A stretch of 64,000 nt of DNA from Lepidodermella squamata (Eukaryota; Gastrotricha), in NCBI GenBank assembly GCA_047495785.1, contig JBLDXI010000013.1, positions 3,844,001 through 3,908,000 on the forward strand. Direction: 5' to 3'. Of the stretch, positions 12,838-24,801 are shown piece by piece. The notes under the pieces were generated by a model. The model had not been told where the DNA came from. It did no database searches and saw nothing but the letters and a program-made list of their open reading frames with translations. The stretch's first letter is position 1; every line of letters starts with the position of its first letter. The translations under genes were made by a program, and so were the position numbers.

Positions 12838-15800
12838 ATTTTTTCAATCGAAAATATATACTGGATTAAATGTGTAAATCTTTCCGAAAAAGTAAAACTA
12901 CATCTATATCAGAAAAAAAAACAAATGCGATGAGAGTCTGGGAATATCACCGCCGAATTTGTCGATTTTTTGCGTCTCCAGACATTAAAAATTGCGCCAA
13001 TGCTCAGGGGCGATGAACCTTGATAAAAAAAATCAGATATGATAGGACAATGTGCGCAATTTTTATACACGCTCCATTGCGATATCCATTAGGAAATTCG
13101 ATTACGTAGTTTCTTTTAAAAAGCCTAGGGGTCATATGTTAAAAAGCCGCGCGCACTAAAAATGCGAAGTCACATCCGCAAATTTGTGAGTGCGCAGCAT
13201 GTAAACTCAAAAAAGTCATAGTACACTAAATTAAATTTCGGTGTTTCAGAAGGAAAAAAAACGAAACAAAAATTAACGCTGTGAATCAAATGGTTATATA
13301 GGGTGTTTGGACTATTCATCATGTGCGCGTAGTATGGCGGAAGTTGTGCCTAGCGCTTGTCATATGAGTAATAAATTTAGCTAAATGAAACCAGCAGCGG
13401 AGTGTTTTAACCCTTCATTTTTCTAGGGTGTATGAGCTGTCGCGTTGCCTAGCCGTCGTCATCGAGTTTTGATATGAAACTCGAGAGTTAGGCCTACTAC
13501 TACTGCCTTATTCATCGACGGCAAAACCACAATATAAAAATAGGCTCTTAGTATATTTTTCGTAGTAAATATAGGCTTATGCTATTATTATATAGAGCAC
13601 AGAATTTGTGTCCACAAACGCGTATCGGCTAGTGAGCGAGTGCGAGCACACACGCGAGCGGGAGCGAAGAAGCGAATCTGTGTGCGCGAGACGAGACTGA
13701 TCGCCATCCTACGCACGCGCAAAATTTCGATTCATGGCTAGCGTCTATTCATACATGGTGATTTGAGCTGCGCATGCCTCAATACTGAGTGAGTAGAATT
13801 CATGCGAGTCCGTCATCGCGAGGCCTGAGACAACACACGCGCTAGGCACATATATATCGTAATTATTGTTGGCTTTCGGTACGATAACACAAAAAATCGA
13901 TAGCTATGGCCGCAGCACTCGCATTTTTTAGCGATGTATTATATTTTTTGTAATGCAACGTACACACCGCCGCGGCGTCACGCGCTGTCATACAGCCAAG
14001 AAGGGTGCATCGTGATAAATCTTTCATGCTATAAAAATAACTTATTTCGAATCCTATTGATAAATCGTTATTGAAAAAACTTTCTCCTTCCGTTGTATAA
14101 TATTATTTCAATCGACTGATTCATAAAGTACACATTCATTGTTTGCATGATGATGGAGAGTATATATGCTGCAAATTTGTCGAGGCAATTTATATTTTTG
14201 ATGAAAACTCAAAATCTATAGTAGCAAGTGCGTTGGTCACACATATTTTCGTTAAAACAAGGCTAGTAAAAAATAAAACTAATATTTCCTCATGCCTCAG
14301 ACCGGGTATATAAATAAATAATGACGACGAGACATCTTTTGCACCGAGAAAAATTTGCGAAAATCTGAGAATATTCATCTAGGGGTAATTTTATTTTCCG
14401 TGAGAAAATTTCCACGTGCCTGAGGAAAAGTAATGAATGAATTATTAAAATCAATGAATCAGCGTGAAAAATACGGAACTCTAACACGTGGATCAGTAGT
14501 TGTAATATATCCTTTGCGGGAAATTCATACAAAATCCGATTGGAGATTAGGAAAGTTGCGACGTAGGCGGCTTGCCTAGGTGGCTAAAAAAAACTTGACG
14601 TCATCAGCGCGCGCGTAAACAACCGCGCGAAATCTCAACAAGTGCGCAATTTTTTATGAAGGCGAGCCATTCACAGGCGCGTAAACAGTAATAATTACCG
14701 TAATTTTCCGCCGAAATATGTGCGGTTTGGCGCGGATTTTCACGTGATAATTTTCGATAAAAAATCGCACCTGCCATTTGTAATATATTAGAATTTCCGC
14801 GCGTGCACTGGAAGTCGGCTCCGTCAACTCTCGGGTCTATATTATTATAAGTGCATATGCATTAAAAAATGTTTGCTATTATATTGTTTGGCCTGGAATA
14901 ATGGATTGAGATGGGACTGGAAAGTAAAAAATTAAAACTACTACTTAGCGCCTGCGGTTGATCGGTGGAAATTAATATTCATGGCCTGGAGTATTTTAAA
15001 ATCGAATAAAGTATAAATAGGCCCGCTTAATTTTCGAACAAGACAGATCGGGAAATGAGAATAATATTTTTGATTATCGGTCTTTCGGGCATGGAACACA
15101 TTGTTTTGTGTTTTTTCTCGTGCCAATCGCAAAATATGGCCGCCTCTAAAACAACAATAATTTTTTTTTTAACATGCGCACCAAAAGCGCGTCAGCTAAA
15201 TAAAAAAAAAGCGCGCATAATGATAATAAGGCAGAAGAAACGACCAGTAAGTAAGCGAGTGATACTGCTAGATAAAATATATGCGTATAGCTTTAAATAC
15301 CGTGTTCGCATTATCATCTGGTCTACTACAATAAGATGCTTTTATACATAATACTATCCCCTACATGTTGATCGATTGCGCACGCTGTAAACAACGCGCT
15401 GGCTCTTCTTTAATATATTGTTGTGCTCCGCTGCCGTTGTGTTCTTCAGCTACTGAGCTCTGAAAATTCTATCTATATCTACTACTTACCGGTGCTCGGG
15501 CTGGTGCCAATAATATAGCGCGTGGGCGCGCAAGATATTTTCCACTCGCGTTAATACATATATATTAACTAAAAGTCTAGTCGCATCCGCATCGCCGCGG
15601 CTAAATACGGTTTTAAGGCGGTATAAAAGAATTAGCCTAGGAATTGGCGCCTATTTTGGAGGCTTGTACAAAATGTACAACGCAAGAGCAGGCCAATAAT
15701 ATAGGAATAACAAACAGTTTGGCTAAAAACTCGCAGATTACCCAGCACAGAGATAGAAGATTCTGCACCCTTCAAATACTTGTTTGTTGCCAAAAGTGGA

Positions 15801-16558
15801 GCGTCTGCCCGGCGGGTTCATAGTCATTCACTCGTGTGTTCCATCTGCTAAATTGTAATGGCTACTTTTATATATTGCGCTCATGCATCAAAAACAGCGC
15901 GCTATTGTTTTCTGCGCGCGCTTCACGTGATCATTATTACGCTTTTGAGTTCGATGATGATGATGATGATGATGAAGACAATATTTAACATGTCGACTAC
16001 CTACTGATAATAGGCAAATCATGAGATGAGTTACATGCGTTGATTTCACATCTTGATCAATGTTTACAAATAGTTTTGATCTTTGCGCAACCAATTCCGT
16101 TGCCAAAACAGATTTGTTGCTGCTCCTTATACCATGTGCGATGAATCAGCTCATGGGTACGATTTAATTATTTAATTGACGAGTACGAAGGTATTAAAAG
16201 ACCATTTCCATTCTTATCGCAGCTGAAAAGCAATTACATTCCTCTTTGATTGATATACAGCCGATATATGTTCGAATGTCAACGCAGAAGAAATAAAAAT
16301 ATTTTCCCAAATTTTTCGATCTGTTTTTATTCAATCATAGGTTTTTAGAATCAACAGCTATTTGCTACTCTGCAAGTTATGGTCGATATTGACCTAGTTC
16401 ATACCTGAAAATTGCCAAAAAAGTTCTATCTCTCCGAAAGTTTCGCCCAGTCTTAGAAGTTCAAGATGTGCTCAATATTTGCAGGGGCTGTAATAATCTT
16501 CCAAATAAATTCGGCCAAGAAAAGGTTAATGGGATCAAACCTATTTCCTACAAGGTTA
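12838..16558. other. Gene desert upstream of the RGK-like gene, probable regulatory DNA
   Basis: No credible ORF or RNA gene was seen in 3.7 kb. The DNA is AT-rich with dense GCGC/CGCG words. It contains CACGTG E-boxes at 14413, 14485, 14741 and 15924, a perfect CRE (TGACGTCA, 14596-14603) and a (GAT)7 microsatellite near 15953-15975. A divergent promoter, enhancer or unspliced 5'UTR exon of the RGK-like gene is plausible. Confidence 0.4.
14413..14746. promoter_or_regulatory. E-box/CRE cluster
   Basis: Three CACGTG hexamers (14413-14418, 14485-14490, 14741-14746) and one consensus cAMP-response element (14596-14603) lie within 334 bp. The motifs are seen directly; binding and function are inferred. 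Confidence 0.35.
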
Positions 16559-17314
16559 CCGTCAAACGGGGTGACTTTAGCCAGTGGGGTGACATTGCCA
16601 TAGGTTTTTGCGATAGAGTTTAGATCACACACAATGTCATTTTCTCAGGCATGATATATGTCAAGTAGGATGTCAATGGAAAGCCCTGATGATGGAGAAT
16701 TGAATTATATACGTCGTGGAACCGTTTGAGCCGTATTTAACTCAATAAATGACGTGGAAGGGTGGCAAAGTGACCCTGAGTACACTGTAAAAAAAAGTTC
16801 GCTATTTAGCACTTGGCATTTAGCACGGCCGGTTATTTAGAATAAAAATTAAAAAAATTTCGAATCGCTAAATACCAGAAAACTATTTAGAATAATCGGG
16901 GGTTATTTATCACTAGTAACATAGGGCAAATTTGAGTTTAGGGTGTCCAAAAATAGATAACTAAGAAAACCCGCCATTTTATACTTTTTCCCTAAAATTT
17001 GGTATTTATCACCTGGAATTTAATTTCTTGGTAATTAGAAGCTTAAATTAAAATTTGTAGGCTAAATAGGAGGCTCCCAGGGTCCTAAATGCCCGAGTAA
17101 AAGTCGGTTATTTAGCGGCTAAATTGCGAACTTTTTTTTATAGTGTATACGGTTTAGATGCAGATGGGGTAACTTTGCCCTAACTCAAACCGCAGGTGGA
17201 AAAGCAGATACCTCTCAAGTGGGGTACCCCCGGATAGCTTGTGCCGAGGGTGAAAGTCGCCCCATTTTTCCGTGGCAAAGTGACCCCGGCTGGCAAAGTC
17301 GCCCCGTTTGACGG
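16559..17314. mobile_element. Non-autonomous TA-flanked inverted-repeat element (outer MITE)
   Basis: Ends are imperfect inverted repeats of about 40 bp, beginning CCGTCAAACGGGG on both sides. The element is flanked by TA (16557-16558 and 17315-17316), as for Tc1/mariner-type transposition. It has no transposase ORF. Without the nested insertion it would be about 391 bp. Confidence 0.8.
16783..17145. mobile_element. Second MITE nested inside the first
   Basis: Terminal inverted repeats start CACT(G/A)TAAAAAAAAGTTCGC, with sub-terminal GCTAAATAACCG-like words, and the element is flanked by TA on both sides. It is 363 bp with no ORF. It interrupts the outer element, so it is the younger of the two. 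Confidence 0.8.
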
Positions 17315-17316
17315 TA

Positions 17317-18196
17317 TCTTACTAATGCTTGCCGCCGAATCTTGTTGCATTTTTCTTTGCGAATTCTGCGTCAGACTTGCAGCTTCCGTCATGTTGCCTA
17401 GATACACTCCCATTGATTCACCTCTTTAAAAGCCATAAAAATCGAACTAAATGCATTTTTATTTCTTCATCAAACCGCATTCAGATCATCATCAACAACG
17501 ACTTTGTTAATCAGCAATCGCCTCCCGTTCATTTCAAAATTACAATTTCATGTTAGTTTTAATATAACAATTATTTACCAGTAAATAAAAGACACAAATA
17601 TTTAAGACGGATTTCAACAATGTATTTCCCGGTGCATTTCGACCTTTTCCTTTATCCATTTGATTGCGAGGAAGGAGAAAATGTTAGATTATTATCACAA
17701 TCGCAGCTAAGCAAGTTACTGTCATGCTAATATGCGATTGTTTATTTACAGCGCTTTGAGATGGATAACTATAAAGGCACATTTTGTTAGAGGTAAAAAA
17801 GTATTTTCCACGACAAAAACGATTCACTTGATGAGAATAGAGTACAGCGATACTCAGAGTTACTCGAAGGCATGAAACAACACAAGATTCTACGGCACAG
17901 AGAAAAAACGACGCGAAAATATGCAGACACGGTAAAAAAGTAATCCAAGGTATGGAGACAAAATTATAAATTTCCAAATCAATCGTTTATACTGTGGAAA
18001 AGAGCCGCAAACACCCTAGCATTAGATGCGAAGTCAGGTGAAGCCAAATCAAGTTGAGCAGTTTCATTAAGGTGACTCTTTACAAAATGTACTACGTGGT
18101 CGGAGAATTATTTGCATTTTCAAGGATTTTTAGCGTCGCTTTGCCAAACTGAAAAATCGTTAGGAAGAACATGTTTTTCCTATATATTAGTTCGTC
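17317..18196. other. Intergenic region
   Basis: No gene seen. It includes the presumed 3'UTR of the MOSPD-like gene. Confidence 0.45.
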
Positions 18197-19067
18197 CTAT
18201 CGAAGAATAGCAAGAGAAATGAGGCCGAGGATGTAAGCTGCTACCAACTGGCAATTATGGCTGACTTCTAGCGATTCCGGAACAACTTGGTACGGCCAGA
18301 TCGAAGCAAAAAATGACTGATCAGCCTGATTTTGAGACGAAGCCGACGGCGATTGGGTTGGTTTTTCGCGGTATTGCGTTCGAGTCGGCATAAACAGCAG
18401 AAGAATACATATCAATCCAATAGCAGCTAGTAACCAAATTGAAGAATTCGAAACACGAGTCGCTGGCAGTTGAGGTGAAAATTCTTGCGTTGCGAGAAAA
18501 TCTGGCTGATACTCGCCGGCAACTGACGCCGAGCCACCACCACCTGTTGATCTTCGGTGTTGCAATATCCAGTCTGATGTATTTGTCGATTCAAATGAAG
18601 CATTTCTATCAAATTCGCCGAATCTACGCGGAACTGCAGGAGCAGCTCCAGGGTTTTTACTTGAAGCTAATAACGTGGATGGTACATCTTTCCGACCAGT
18701 TAAAGTTTGCCCGCCCACTGTTGCAGTGAATGATACTCGAAATTTATCAACCTTCCCTTCGTTATCAAGAGTCGGCTCCTTATGCCGTATTGCTCTAAAA
18801 AAATCACAAAATTAATACAAAATTTTTGTAATTTTTTGAAAATAATTACAAGTCGATGCATTTTTTCGTTTGTATCGCCCCGCTCGGTTCGATAACAGAA
18901 TACTTGTTAGGCGCTGTTGAGTAGATTTTGAAATTTACGACAAAATCGTAAGGATTGTACAACGAGAGCATTTGTTTGTGAGACGTCGGGTCATTTGCGT
19001 AGAAAACCAGCGAAGATGGCGACACTACCAACTGGATTTTCCCTCCTAGGTCTCCAACTTCCGACAT
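18197..19067 (-). CDS. Motile-sperm-domain membrane protein (MOSPD1/3-like)
   Basis: Two exons, 18850-19067 and 18197-18794, give 271 aa. The N-terminal MSP (VAP-like) domain has the family blocks LVFYANDPTSHKQMLSLYNPY and NKYSVIEPSGAIQTKKCIDL, then AIRH. A Ser/Gly-rich linker (about 110-190) and two hydrophobic segments follow, near IWLLAAIGLICILLLF and at the C-terminal QLVAAYILGLISLAI, as in vertebrate MOSPD1/MOSPD3. MSP domains bind FFAT motifs at ER contact sites. The VAAYILGLI tail is very characteristic. It lies 149 bp downstream of PIN4 on the same strand. Confidence 0.9.
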
Positions 19068-19216
19068 TTCAATCGATGATCGCTTTTTTCACTATTCGCT
19101 CATTATTTTGATTTTTAATTATAAAAATAATTTTGACAACCTAGGAAAAATAGCAGAAATGTTTGCAAAAAACTGAGCTTTTTCCAAACTTGAAAGAAAA
19201 CGAAGAAATAAAGCGT

Positions 19217-19594
19217 CTATTTTTTGCCTTCAACCATAATAATATGATAGCCAAATTGAGTTTTGATAGGCGGGTCCGTATAGACTGGTTTGTCGACGGA
19301 AGAAACCGGTAGTTCAAAGGCTGCCTCGGTGAACGCACCGACTAGATCACCGCGCTGTTTCCAGCCCAAATCGCCACCCTGGCGGGCTTTATCCTCACTG
19401 TACTGCATGGCGACTTCGCTGAATTTCACGCCAGCTTTCAATTTTTCCATCGCTTCCATCGCCTTCGAATGCTTTTCGCACAGAATATGACGGGGTTTGA
19501 TGGCCGTGTAGCCAGACCCGCCACTTTTGCCACCTTTACCACCCTTGGCACCGCCTTCTTCCTTAGCGGCCGCTGGTTTGCCTTTAGGAGGCAT
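19217..19594 (-). CDS. PIN4: Parvulin-type peptidyl-prolyl isomerase (Par14)
   Basis: A single exon of 125 aa, close to human PIN4 (131). A basic Gly/Lys-rich N-terminus (about 1-30) precedes the parvulin domain with [44 protein letters not shown] and the C-terminal [10 protein letters not shown]. It isomerises prolyl bonds and is associated with ribosome biogenesis and DNA/chromatin in other animals. It starts 175 bp downstream of the FARSB stop on the same strand. TTTTTAG (AG at 19611-19612) lies 16 nt before the ATG and could be a trans-splice acceptor. Confidence 0.95.
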   Translation of the reverse strand: MPPKGKPAAAKEEGGAKGGKGGKSGGSGYTAIKPRHILCEKHSKAMEAMEKLKAGVKFSEVAMQYSEDKARQGGDLGWKQRGDLVGAFTEAAFELPVSSVDKPVYTDPPIKTQFGYHIIMVEGKK

Positions 19595-19769
19595 TATTCT
19601 TAAATTTTTCCTAAAAATTAAGGAATATTTCGCGAGTTGAAATAAATATTTGCCATGCTTCTATTTGAACTGTATAGAATACTCAGTATTATTTTGATTT
19701 TTTTTCTAAACCACAACATCCCGGCATTTAATGCACGTCGTCGAAAGCAAGTTTTCTCGGTTGAAAAAT

Positions 19770-22700
19770 CTACATCAGCGCTTCGAGGTCGATTTCGAGC
19801 GCTGAGCACGGCATGTTGAGCTCGAAAGCGGTCACCACTTCGGGGTGCAAAACACCCATCACACCGATTCGCTTGCTGCCATTCAACAAAATCTCTCCGC
19901 AACGACCAGGGAAGAACGTCGAGTCTAAAATCAGAAAATGAATTGTGTAAGTATTTGGCTCATTAATATCAACATTTGACAGAATTCAAATTCAAATCAG
20001 CCGTTTCAATATTTTCGAATTTCAGTCAGATTCGTTCAAAATCAGGTCCTGATATCACTAGGACATCGACGTCATGGCGGTACTTCGAGAAGTCATTGGA
20101 TCTTGTCTCTTGATCTACGTCACTCAAACATCTAAAATGGCGATGAGGTGGTCTTAACGTTTAGCAATCCCGCACTCGTCCAGCATTTCATCCCCCACCT
20201 CATCCCGGGCCAATCCCACAACCCCCACCCGACAACACTGTTAACGATTGATCTGCGGGATGAATCGCAAGTCAAAATTGAATATGCTCTTTGCGATTCT
20301 ATTTTCGGGCCGGGCACTTCGCGTCAAGTGGATGAAAAGGCCACTCATCAAGCCCTTGGCCCCACTGGTCAAAATGGAGTCTGTTCTTAATAATGCCAGT
20401 TTTGGGCCGAGCTCTTTCAGTATTTTTGCATTTCGGCTCTTTTCAATTTCAGTATTTTTGCAAAAACGCCGAATTGAAACCGAAAATTAGCAATTTTCCC
20501 GATTCTTCAAGTTCAACGGTTGCCTTGAATATGAATTGAAATTCTTCTAATCAGAAAGCAATTTGCTTACCTTCCGCATTCTTCACGCTGTATGTCCGGC
20601 CCTTGCCGTTGGTAGTCGAAGCGCCGGCCCACGGTACAGCCATAACCTGCATAAGCCGGTCCAACAGACCATGAATCTGCTCGAAACCAGTCGTTTTTCC
20701 GTAGAAAACCGCCGCGCAATAACGACGATTTCGCGCGCCAACATCTTTCTCCCCATCCTTGAACACAACATCTGAGATTTCGAACAACCTCAACGGCAGC
20801 GGCATATTGCGATTGCTGGAAATGCACTTCAGAAGACCCGGGATTAAAGTCGTGCGAACAACTTGAAACTCGAGGGTCTTCGGGTTGGAAATATGAACAG
20901 CTGGCAATTGCTCGATTTGCTTCCTCATATTCTTGCCGATGTCATCTCGGCTGCAAAGCGAGAAGGTAAGCGCCTCCGTGAAACCGGCCATTGCAACTTG
21001 CTGCCTAATCAAATCAGTGAAGTGATTCAGGCCGAATTGCGCGCCAATAACGAAAGTTGACGGCAAGGATTTCGGGACTTTGTTGAAACCGTAGGCAATA
21101 GCGACGTCTTCGGCGATATCACAGGCGTGGATTACGTCAGCACGAGTTGGCGGAATGGTTACTATCACTTTCTTGCCGTCACTCGACGGCTCGGAATGAT
21201 AGGCAAGGCGTAGCAGCAGGGTGCAAATCTCTTGCGCGGTCATTTTAATGCCGACCAGATTGCAAATGTAGCCGACATCGACTTCGTCTTTTCGTTCGCG
21301 TAGACACGGATAGACGACAGATTTGGCCGGGTTTTCTTTATGGGCTGTTTCGTAGACCACTTCAACAGCTTCGGTGCTAAAAATGAAATTCAAGTTTTAG
21401 TCAAAATGTCCAGAATTGAAGTGTAATGTAATCAATCAAATAGCATTACGATGGATAATTTTTTCAAGGTTGAAAATTCAACTTAAGGTCATTAAACCAG
21501 TAAATATCGTAGATTTTCCCAATCACCGAGGAAACCCAGTAGTTCGGAAGTTTCGGTATTTACTCGATTTCACAGGATTCTTTCATAGCTTCATTGCTGA
21601 CCGGCATTTCCGCAACTTTAACACGCCCAAGAGGGTATGAAATTGAAAATCCCATCTCATCTTTGACTTTTCCATCCTTTTTCTCAACATTGTTCACTAC
21701 GAGATCCACTGGGATTGAATTAAGGTGGATTCACCCGGCTATACTTTGCAGATAGGAAAAACCCTTTTTCATCTTGAGAGATCCGCCGACGTCCGCAATC
21801 TGGTCAAGTCGACTTAGAATTGCACGCCTTCGAAACAGAAATTATCGACATCGAGGGATACGACAACGAGCCGCAGGTCGTAGAGCGAATCATGAAGATG
21901 GAAGCGCGACTTAAGCACCTATCCGCCTTGCGACTGCAACAGGCGGCAAACATCGGCTAGGCTTTGGTCAAGCTACGCGATCTATTGAACTTGAAAACGC
22001 GGGACGATTTCTTTACTCATATTAATGACAGGTATGACATGAAGAAAACGTTCGCAAATACGATGATGCTGAACTTCTAAGCGGAATTGAGAAATTCCTC
22101 AATTGTGCTCTTCCGGTTTACCAGGCCTATAAGCTTGAAGGGCAGCTGGGGCAGCTGACCCTGGCTTTCACGCGGAACTTTGATGCCCTCGAAATCTGCA
22201 GAGAAGCGATGAGTGAGCAGGATAAATAAAAAATAACCAGGGCAAAATTCAACTTCTTTCAACACTTGGCCAGGCGCTACGCTATACTACTTTACTCATA
22301 AGAATAAATCGAACATCGAGGATGTGCCATTCATGGCCTCAAATATCATAGATAACTAGAGCGAACATGGCATCGATTAATTCATCGATAATCTAACGGT
22401 ACCACGCTAAGATATCGTTAGCGGGTTAGGCGCCAGTATACCCTCAATTCGATACTATTTCGATGTAAAAATTCTGAGAAACTCAACTAACCTGAATTGA
22501 TCGTGGCAGTATTCCGAAAACATGGTGCATAGAATGTCAAGGACGATTTCAGCTTTGTTAAGATCAGTCGCTGTCACCTCGATGAAAATATTCTTCGTCT
22601 CAGTCGTAATTTTCGACCGCTCGCTGTTGATAATCGGCGGCCACGATAGCACCCCACTCGCATCCTCAACAACCGGGTAAACTTTCTGACCATCTAGAAT

Positions 22701-23435
22701 GGGCAGGAAAGCTTTCAAATGGCTTTCACCGGCGTAAAATGTCATCAATTCCTCGGTAGTGAATGTTTTCGTTTGATTCAATGGAACGAAATTGATCTGA
22801 GCCGGCGGTCGGGCGGTGTAAATAATGTCGCCCGGCGCGATTTTGTCCAAATCATGAGTACCCATCGAAACTAGCGACCGCTTACGGCATAACGTGCCAT
22901 GAAGTTTGTCCTGAACTTCGATGAAACTGCGCATTCGCTCCTTGTTGAAGGAAACATTTCGCAGAATCGCGGCAACGCAGAATGGTCGAACAGTTTCAAC
23001 CGGCGATTGAACAATCAATCGACGCATCGCGGGAGGGTTAACTTTTCGGAAAACCGGAGCTTTGGCTTTGTGCAAATAAACAGCTAAAGCTCGAGATAAG
23101 CCTTCGACACACAGTAAATCGTAACGATTCGCTGGAACTTCGATTTTGTAGATGACGTCATCGGAAGCATCGGTCTTAACTCCAGCGCCTTGTTCTTTCT
23201 CTAGCATTTGCTTTTCCGACGTGATTTCGTCCAATTCGAGGCCATATTCGAAGCAAAGTTCTTCAAAATCCTTGTCAGCTGAATAGAAAGACAAAATAAA
23301 TATTAAATCCTTCTTAATATTTCAACATTTCAATTGCTCTCTTCTCTAATTTCTCACTTATTACAAGTGAAACTTACAATATTTCTGCCCCAGCCTTGCA
23401 AACAGCTCGTCTCTCACCACGTTGATGGTCGGCAT
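19770..23435 (-). CDS. FARSB: Phenylalanyl-tRNA synthetase beta subunit
   Basis: Four exons: 23378-23435, 22492-23278, 20571-21376 and 19770-19924. They give 601 aa (human 589). The protein begins [19 protein letters not shown] and contains the B3/B4 editing-type region ([21 protein letters not shown]), the B5 region ([27 protein letters not shown] is divided by my reading into these motifs) and the C-terminal [15 protein letters not shown] and LGVLHPEVV-like end. It forms the alpha2-beta2 cytosolic synthetase. Introns 2 (1115 bp) and 3 (646 bp) are unusually long for this window. Intron 2 holds degenerate coding-like DNA. Confidence 0.95.
21770..22230 (+). pseudogene. Degenerate coding-like fragment inside FARSB intron 2
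   Basis: The plus strand reads as an amphipathic, coding-like protein with stops and frame changes: [37 protein letters not shown][15 protein letters not shown], and in another frame [20 protein letters not shown]. Composition resembles retroelement gag remnants, but I recognise no specific family. No terminal repeats were found. Confidence 0.3.
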
Positions 23436-23765
23436 AGTGTTAAATAAACTTTAAATATTATAGACCTAACATTGCGTAGAAAAGAGCGTTTATTAATACA
23501 ATAGATTACACATGAACAGTTGAAGCGACGCGAGAAGTAGAAAAATATGAATTGAAACGAGCATCATTTTTCTCAGACTAAATTCATACGTCAGACAAAA
23601 CAAAAACGAAAAACGTCGAGTTAGAAATACTGTAGCGGGAAGCGAATGAATTTCAGATCGTTAAGACGACAGACTATATCAGCTGAGAGCTTTTTCGTTT
23701 TTTGTTGCATTAGGTAAGCAGAAGAAGAGACTGGTCTGTAAACAGTATCAAAAAGTTGATTGTAC

Positions 23766-24645
23766 TCATTTCGGCGCCTGAGGTGGCATGCTACTATAAG
23801 GCGGCGGCGCGGGCGGGTAAATGAAACCTGGCGGAGGAGCACCAGCTGGAGGCATAGTGTACATCATGTTTTGTGGAGGTGGGTACGGTTGACTAGGATA
23901 CATTGGCGGAGCATTGACACCGGTAAGTAATGCTGTTTCGTTGCCGTTGTACGTTACAATCTGCATGGGCGGTTGCGCCCTCGCGAAATAGCCGGGTATG
24001 ATGTTAAAACCCTGACCGCCACGATATCTACGGAAGAAAAAGACACCGCATAAGGCGACGCAGACGAAGACTAGAAGGCACGTGACGATGACTCCAATAG
24101 CCCAATTGGCGAGACCAGAAACCACTCCAACGCTGTAATTTGGCGCCGTAGATCTCGTCCGAATCCGAAGTCGAAAAATCACATCTTCGTTCATATCACC
24201 ACTGATTGTTACAGCAAGACGTCGATCAAAGTAGAAGGGGCCTAGTCGATTATTGTTCACAGATAGCTTCAGATCTCCAGTCCATGGAACGTGTTTTGAA
24301 TTTCGAGTTTGCAATAAAATGAAAAATTTCGAGTTTGTACTCGCTCGAATCGGCTGTGTGACTTCAACCATCAATTGATAAGGATACGACTCGGATTCAA
24401 AAGTCATCCGACATAAACTGGTCTTAATTCTTCCAGTGGCTGAAATACAATGTTTAATCGAAATCTCACATTTCTGAGGAAAAAATACCATGAATATCCC
24501 AGTAATCGAAGCTTTTGAGGTCGTAATCCTTGTCTCCTCTACATTTGTATGCATCTAACGGATCTCTTAGATCCACCGAGTACTGCTTCGAAGAATGGAT
24601 TGAAGTTAGTAAGACTGTTGCCGATATAATCCAATGAGTAATCAT
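23766..24645 (-). CDS. Type I membrane protein with Pro-rich PPxY tail (tandem paralog A)
   Basis: Two exons, 24489-24645 and 23766-24439, give 276 aa. There is a signal peptide (MITHWIISATVLLTSIHSS) and an ectodomain of about 150 residues with two visible cysteines (YKCRG and LCRMTF). A strong transmembrane segment (about 165-188, IGVIVTCLLVFVCVALCGVFFF) leads into a cytoplasmic tail of about 85 residues rich in Pro, Gln, Tyr and Met. The tail carries PPPY near the C-terminus, a class I WW-domain ligand. I do not recognise the ectodomain. The neighbour at 24802-25636 is a paralog with the same phase-1 intron position. An acceptor-like TTTATTTTAG ends 10 nt before the ATG. Confidence 0.8.
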
Positions 24646-24801
24646 AACAGTTTATCTAAAATAAAAATGAACATAATGCAGAAGTGGCACGGACGATTTC
24701 ATCGATTTTTGTTACATATTCAGTGTCTATTGCGATAAAATAAAGATACCAAAAGAGTGAGGTGTCATCAAATCATATTTGAGTTTGCTGTATATTGCGG
24801 T

